The notes under the pieces: generated by a model | The model's input: only the letters and a program-made list of their open reading frames with translations | Database searches by the model: none | What the model was told of the DNA's origin: nothing | Source: Pseudomonas fildesensis | Lineage (GTDB): Bacteria > Pseudomonadota > Gammaproteobacteria > Pseudomonadales > Pseudomonadaceae | Length of the DNA stretch: 64,000 nt | Direction: 5' to 3' | NCBI RefSeq assembly: GCF_001050345.1 | Contig: NZ_LFMW01000012.1 | Coordinates: 496,001-560,000, forward strand | Program-made: the position numbers and the translations under genes | In this document: positions 60,990 through 64,000 of the stretch, one piece after another | Position numbering within the stretch: position 1 is the first letter of the stretch | Layout: each line of letters begins with the position of its first letter

Positions 60990-63223
60990 GTTTTACACAT
61001 AAAGAACCGCTGCAGCCCAAGTTGACTGCAATGCCGGCGTCCAAGGACGTCGAAGCGCTGGTACGCGCCGAGCATCACGACCCGTTTTCGATTCTGGGGC
61101 CGCACGACGATGAGCAGGGCGGGCAGTTTATCCGCGCGTTCCTGCCGGAGGCCTTGAGCGTCCACGTACTGAGCCGTGAGGGCGGTGAACAGCTCGGCAG
61201 CCTGGAAGCGAGCCAGGTGCCCGGCCTGTTTGTCGGGCATTTCGCGACTCGCCAGGACTACTTGCTGAAAATCCAGTGGGCCGGCGGTGAGCAGATCACC
61301 GAAGACCCCTACAGTTTCAACCAGCTGTTGTTGGGGGAAATGGACCTGTACCTGTTTGCCGAAGGCAATCACCGTGACCTCGGCAGTTGCCTGGGCGCCC
61401 AGGTGACCAGCGTTGACGGCGTGCAAGGTGTGCGTTTTGCGGTGTGGGCACCGAATGCCCGGCGCGTGTCGGTGGTGGGCGACTTCAATATCTGGGACGG
61501 CCGCCGCCACCCGATGCGCCTGCGTCATCCTTCCGGCGTGTGGGAACTCTTCATCCCACGCCTGCAACCGGGTGCGGCCTACAAATACGAAATTCTCGGC
61601 GCCAACGGCATCCTGCCGCTCAAGGCCGACCCGATGGCCCTGGCCACCCAACTGCCGCCCGACACCGCCTCGAAGGTCGCCGCACCTTTACAGGTGGATT
61701 GGCAGGACCACGACTGGATGCAGTCACGCGGCGAAAAACAGAAACCCAGCGCACCGTTGTCGATCTATGAACTGCATGTGGGCTCCTGGCAGTGCGAGCT
61801 GGACGAGGCCGGTGAAGTGTCGCGCCAATACGGCTGGCGCGAACTGACTGAACGGCTGATTCCGTATGTGCAGCAGCTGGGCTTCACCCATATCGAGCTG
61901 ATGCCGATCATGGAGCACCCGTTCGGTGGCTCGTGGGGGTATCAGGCGTTGTCACAGTTCGCACCGAGTGCGCGGTTTGGCTCGCCGGAAGATTTCGCTT
62001 ACTTCGTGAATGCCTGCCACCAGGCCGATATTGGCGTGATCCTCGACTGGGTCCCTGCGCATTTTCCTACCGACACTCACGGCCTGGCGCAATTCGACGG
62101 CACAGCGCTGTACGAATACGCCAACCCACTGGAAGGCTTTCACCAGGATTGGGACACGCTGATCTACAACCTGGGCCGTACCGAAGTGCACGGCTTTATG
62201 CTGGCTTCGGCGCTGCACTGGCTTAAACACTTCCACGTCGATGGCCTGCGCGTGGATGCGGTGGCCTCGATGCTCTACCGCGACTATTCACGCAAGGCCG
62301 GTGAATGGGTGCCCAACCGCCACGGCGGCCGCGAGAACCTGGAAGCCATCGATTTTCTGCGCCACCTGAACGACGTGGTGGCCCTGGAAGCGCCCGGCGC
62401 GCTGGTGATTGCCGAAGAGTCCACCGCCTGGCCCGGCGTCAGCCAGCCCACCCAACAGGGCGGCCTGGGCTTCAACTACAAGTGGAACATGGGCTGGATG
62501 CACGATTCGCTGCATTACATCCAGCAGGACCCGGTGTACCGCGCCCATCATCACAACGAGCTGAGTTTCGGCCTGGTGTATGCCTGGTCTGAGCGCTTTA
62601 TCCTGCCGATCTCCCACGATGAAGTGGTGCACGGCAAGCACTCGCTGATCGACAAGATGCCCGGCGACCGCTGGCAGAAATTCGCCAACCTGCGTGCGTA
62701 CCTGAGTTTCATGTGGATGCACCCCGGTAAGAAATTGCTGTTCATGGGCTGCGAATTTGGCCAGTGGCGCGAGTGGAATCACGACCAGCAACTGGATTGG
62801 TACCTGCTGCAGTACCCGGAACACCGTGGCGTGCAGAAGCTGGTGGGCGACTTGAACCGCCTGTACCGCGAGGAACCGGCCCTGCATGAACAGGACGACG
62901 CGCCCCAGGGCTTCCAGTGGCTGATCGGCGACGACGCGATCAACAGCGTGTATGCCTGGCTTCGCTGGAGCAAGGATGGCAAGCCGGTGCTGGTGGTGGC
63001 CAACTTCACCCCGGTGCCGCGTGAGGCGTACAGCGTCGGCGTGCCGTTTGCCGGGCGTTGGAGCGAAGTCATCAACAGTGATGCCGACACTTACGCAGGT
63101 TCCAATTACGGCAACGGCGGCGGCGTTTTCACCGAAGATGAGCCGCGCCATGGGCAACCGGTGTCGCTGTTGCTGAACTTGCCGCCGTTGGGGGTGCTGA
63201 TTTTGCGGCCGGAAGCGAGTTAG
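60986..63223 (+). CDS. glgB: 1,4-alpha-glucan branching enzyme (GlgB)
   Basis: The 745-residue GH13 subfamily 9 enzyme adds alpha-1,6 branches to the glucan made by GlgE. The N-terminal CBM48 region (FAVWAPNARRVSVVGDFNIW, about 150-175) is followed by the barrel with HIELMPIMEHPFGGSWGYQ, nucleophile D424 (GLRVDAVASMLYRDYSR), acid E477 (IAEESTAWPGVS) and SHDEVVHGKHSL. The length is usual. The ATG overlaps the treS stop. It ends the operon; no glgA, glgC or glgX lies downstream, so further glycogen genes must lie elsewhere. Confidence 0.96.
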   Translation: MSFTHKEPLQPKLTAMPASKDVEALVRAEHHDPFSILGPHDDEQGGQFIRAFLPEALSVHVLSREGGEQLGSLEASQVPGLFVGHFATRQDYLLKIQWAGGEQITEDPYSFNQLLLGEMDLYLFAEGNHRDLGSCLGAQVTSVDGVQGVRFAVWAPNARRVSVVGDFNIWDGRRHPMRLRHPSGVWELFIPRLQPGAAYKYEILGANGILPLKADPMALATQLPPDTASKVAAPLQVDWQDHDWMQSRGEKQKPSAPLSIYELHVGSWQCELDEAGEVSRQYGWRELTERLIPYVQQLGFTHIELMPIMEHPFGGSWGYQALSQFAPSARFGSPEDFAYFVNACHQADIGVILDWVPAHFPTDTHGLAQFDGTALYEYANPLEGFHQDWDTLIYNLGRTEVHGFMLASALHWLKHFHVDGLRVDAVASMLYRDYSRKAGEWVPNRHGGRENLEAIDFLRHLNDVVALEAPGALVIAEESTAWPGVSQPTQQGGLGFNYKWNMGWMHDSLHYIQQDPVYRAHHHNELSFGLVYAWSERFILPISHDEVVHGKHSLIDKMPGDRWQKFANLRAYLSFMWMHPGKKLLFMGCEFGQWREWNHDQQLDWYLLQYPEHRGVQKLVGDLNRLYREEPALHEQDDAPQGFQWLIGDDAINSVYAWLRWSKDGKPVLVVANFTPVPREAYSVGVPFAGRWSEVINSDADTYAGSNYGNGGGVFTEDEPRHGQPVSLLLNLPPLGVLILRPEAS

Positions 63224-63313
63224 ACGCTCTATCCTGCTGGATTCTGTTGTCCACGCTAGTGGCAGGGTGCCACAATGGCGCCTTTGTCATGGCAGTTGAA
63301 TCAGGCGGATTTC

Positions 63314-64000
63314 ATGAATGGCCTTGGGCGTGGGCAGGACCAGGATTGTCTTATAGAAGAGCAGGTGCGAACCGACCGTTTGCACCAGCTGTTCCGCCAA
63401 TCGTTTGCCGCGATTTTCGGCAGTTACATGGCCGCTGCGATGCTCTGCTGGCTGTGCTGGGAGCGCTTTGACCATCGCGTCATGCTGGTGTGGCTGGTGG
63501 TGCTGGCGGTAACGTCGCTGCTGCGTGTCAAACTGTTCATGGACTGGTTTCGTTGCCCCAACAGCGAACGCACGCCGGACCGGTGGGAGCTGCGTTACTT
63601 CATCACGCTGATGCTGTCCGCAGGGACCTGGGGCGCCGGTGCGTTTGCGCTGATGCCCACCGACGACCGGCTTTCCCAGGCTCTGATCATGCTGTTTGCC
63701 GTGGGCATGTCCGTCAGCGCGGTCTCGTGTTACTCGGCTTATCGCTATATGACGCTGGTCTCCATCGGCCTGGTGTTGATGCCTTGCACCTTCTGGTTGC
63801 TGTTTCAGCCGTCGTCGATGCAGGTGGGCGTGGCGTTAGCGGTGCTGGTGTTTTCCTCGTTTGTGGTCAGCGCCACGCGCAAGTTCTCCGATGCCCTGGA
63901 AAAAGCCTTCCGCCTGACCCGGCAAATGGAACAGGCCCACACGATTTCCACGCGCGCCGCACAGACCGATGAACTCACCGGCCTGATGAACCGCCGTGCG
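63314..64000 (+). CDS. Membrane diguanylate cyclase (GGDEF), 3' end cut by window
   Basis: The frame opens with ATG at 63314, with AGGCGG 10 bases upstream, and stays open for 229 codons to the window edge. Residues 1-30 are polar. About six hydrophobic segments follow (MAAAMLCWLCWERF, VMLVWLVVLAVTSLL, GTWGAGAFALMP, QALIMLFAVGMSVSAVS, IGLVLMPCTFWLLF, VGVALAVLVFSSFVVSA). A helical linker then leads to TDELTGLMNRRA, the known first block of a GGDEF domain. The active-site GG(D/E)EF lies beyond the edge, so activity cannot be judged. It starts about 90 bases after glgB, probably as a separate unit. Confidence 0.88.
   Translation, partial: MNGLGRGQDQDCLIEEQVRTDRLHQLFRQSFAAIFGSYMAAAMLCWLCWERFDHRVMLVWLVVLAVTSLLRVKLFMDWFRCPNSERTPDRWELRYFITLMLSAGTWGAGAFALMPTDDRLSQALIMLFAVGMSVSAVSCYSAYRYMTLVSIGLVLMPCTFWLLFQPSSMQVGVALAVLVFSSFVVSATRKFSDALEKAFRLTRQMEQAHTISTRAAQTDELTGLMNRRA

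Noticed and set aside
63247..63471. Short plus-strand frame overlapping the start of the last gene
   Set aside because: It is out of frame with the GGDEF protein, whose frame (63314 to the edge) has membrane segments and a clear GGDEF start block.

Overview
The window reads as chromosomal DNA of a fluorescent-group Pseudomonas. The evidence is the high-GC coding, the mannitol operon in the order mtlEFGKDYZ with mtlR, a muxABC-opmB type efflux operon, the glgE / treS-maltokinase / glgB block, sfnG-type sulfone use, and three families of short inverted intergenic repeats of the kind abundant in these genomes (TGTGGGAGGGGGC..., TGTGGCGAGGGAGC..., GATCGTTCCCACGC...). I found no tRNA, rRNA, CRISPR, insertion sequence, phage gene or integrase.

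Layout. 1-3.7 kb: the C-terminal end of an autotransporter, a convergent two-module lectin-like protein and a DUF1345 membrane protein. 4-10.5 kb: an RND pump and its adaptor without an outer-membrane channel, divergent from an RstA/RstB-like two-component system. 10.5-12.5 kb: ECF sigma factor, its membrane anti-sigma factor and a DUF3455 protein. 12.6-16.9 kb: a methyltransferase, then a sulfur island (TauE/SafE permease, SfnB-like oxidoreductase, SfnG) with two divergent sigma-54 promoters around one palindromic activator site. 16.9-20.6 kb: a poorly understood cluster of a GNAT-C39 peptidase fusion, an RLAN/ATP-grasp ligase and a CorA-like transporter with a GMS motif. 20.7-24.3 kb: ParD-like regulator plus methionine aminopeptidase, a short threonine dehydratase behind what looks like a classical transcription attenuator, and small DUF1652, membrane and DUF2790 proteins. 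24.4-34.1 kb: the mannitol/arabitol regulon. 34.2-36.2 kb: a glycosyltransferase and thiol peroxidase Tpx. 36.4-45.5 kb: the Mux efflux operon. 45.7-50.2 kb: an MHYT-GGDEF-EAL protein, an SDR oxidoreductase and a MocR-type regulator. 50.3-55.2 kb: a ccoG copy broken by an in-frame stop, small DUF3203 and MgtC proteins, two more AT-rich genes (one halovibrin-like) and a proline-rich miniprotein. 55.4-63.2 kb: the trehalose/alpha-glucan operon behind an AlgU-like promoter. The window ends inside a diguanylate cyclase gene.

How the genes work together. The mtl genes form one uptake-and-catabolism unit: ABC importer, polyol dehydrogenase, then xylulokinase and fructokinase, under an AraC-type activator. 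TreS converts trehalose to maltose, its fused kinase makes maltose-1-phosphate, GlgE polymerises this to alpha-1,4-glucan and GlgB branches it. SfnG and its partners release sulfite from dimethyl sulfone-type compounds under sulfur limitation. The strongest candidates for new biology are the GNAT-C39 / ATP-grasp / CorA-like cluster, the Ile-rich leader peptide and attenuator before the threonine dehydratase, the palindrome before the ParD-like/aminopeptidase pair, and a repeat element that has entered the coding sequence of the outer-membrane lipoprotein of the Mux system.
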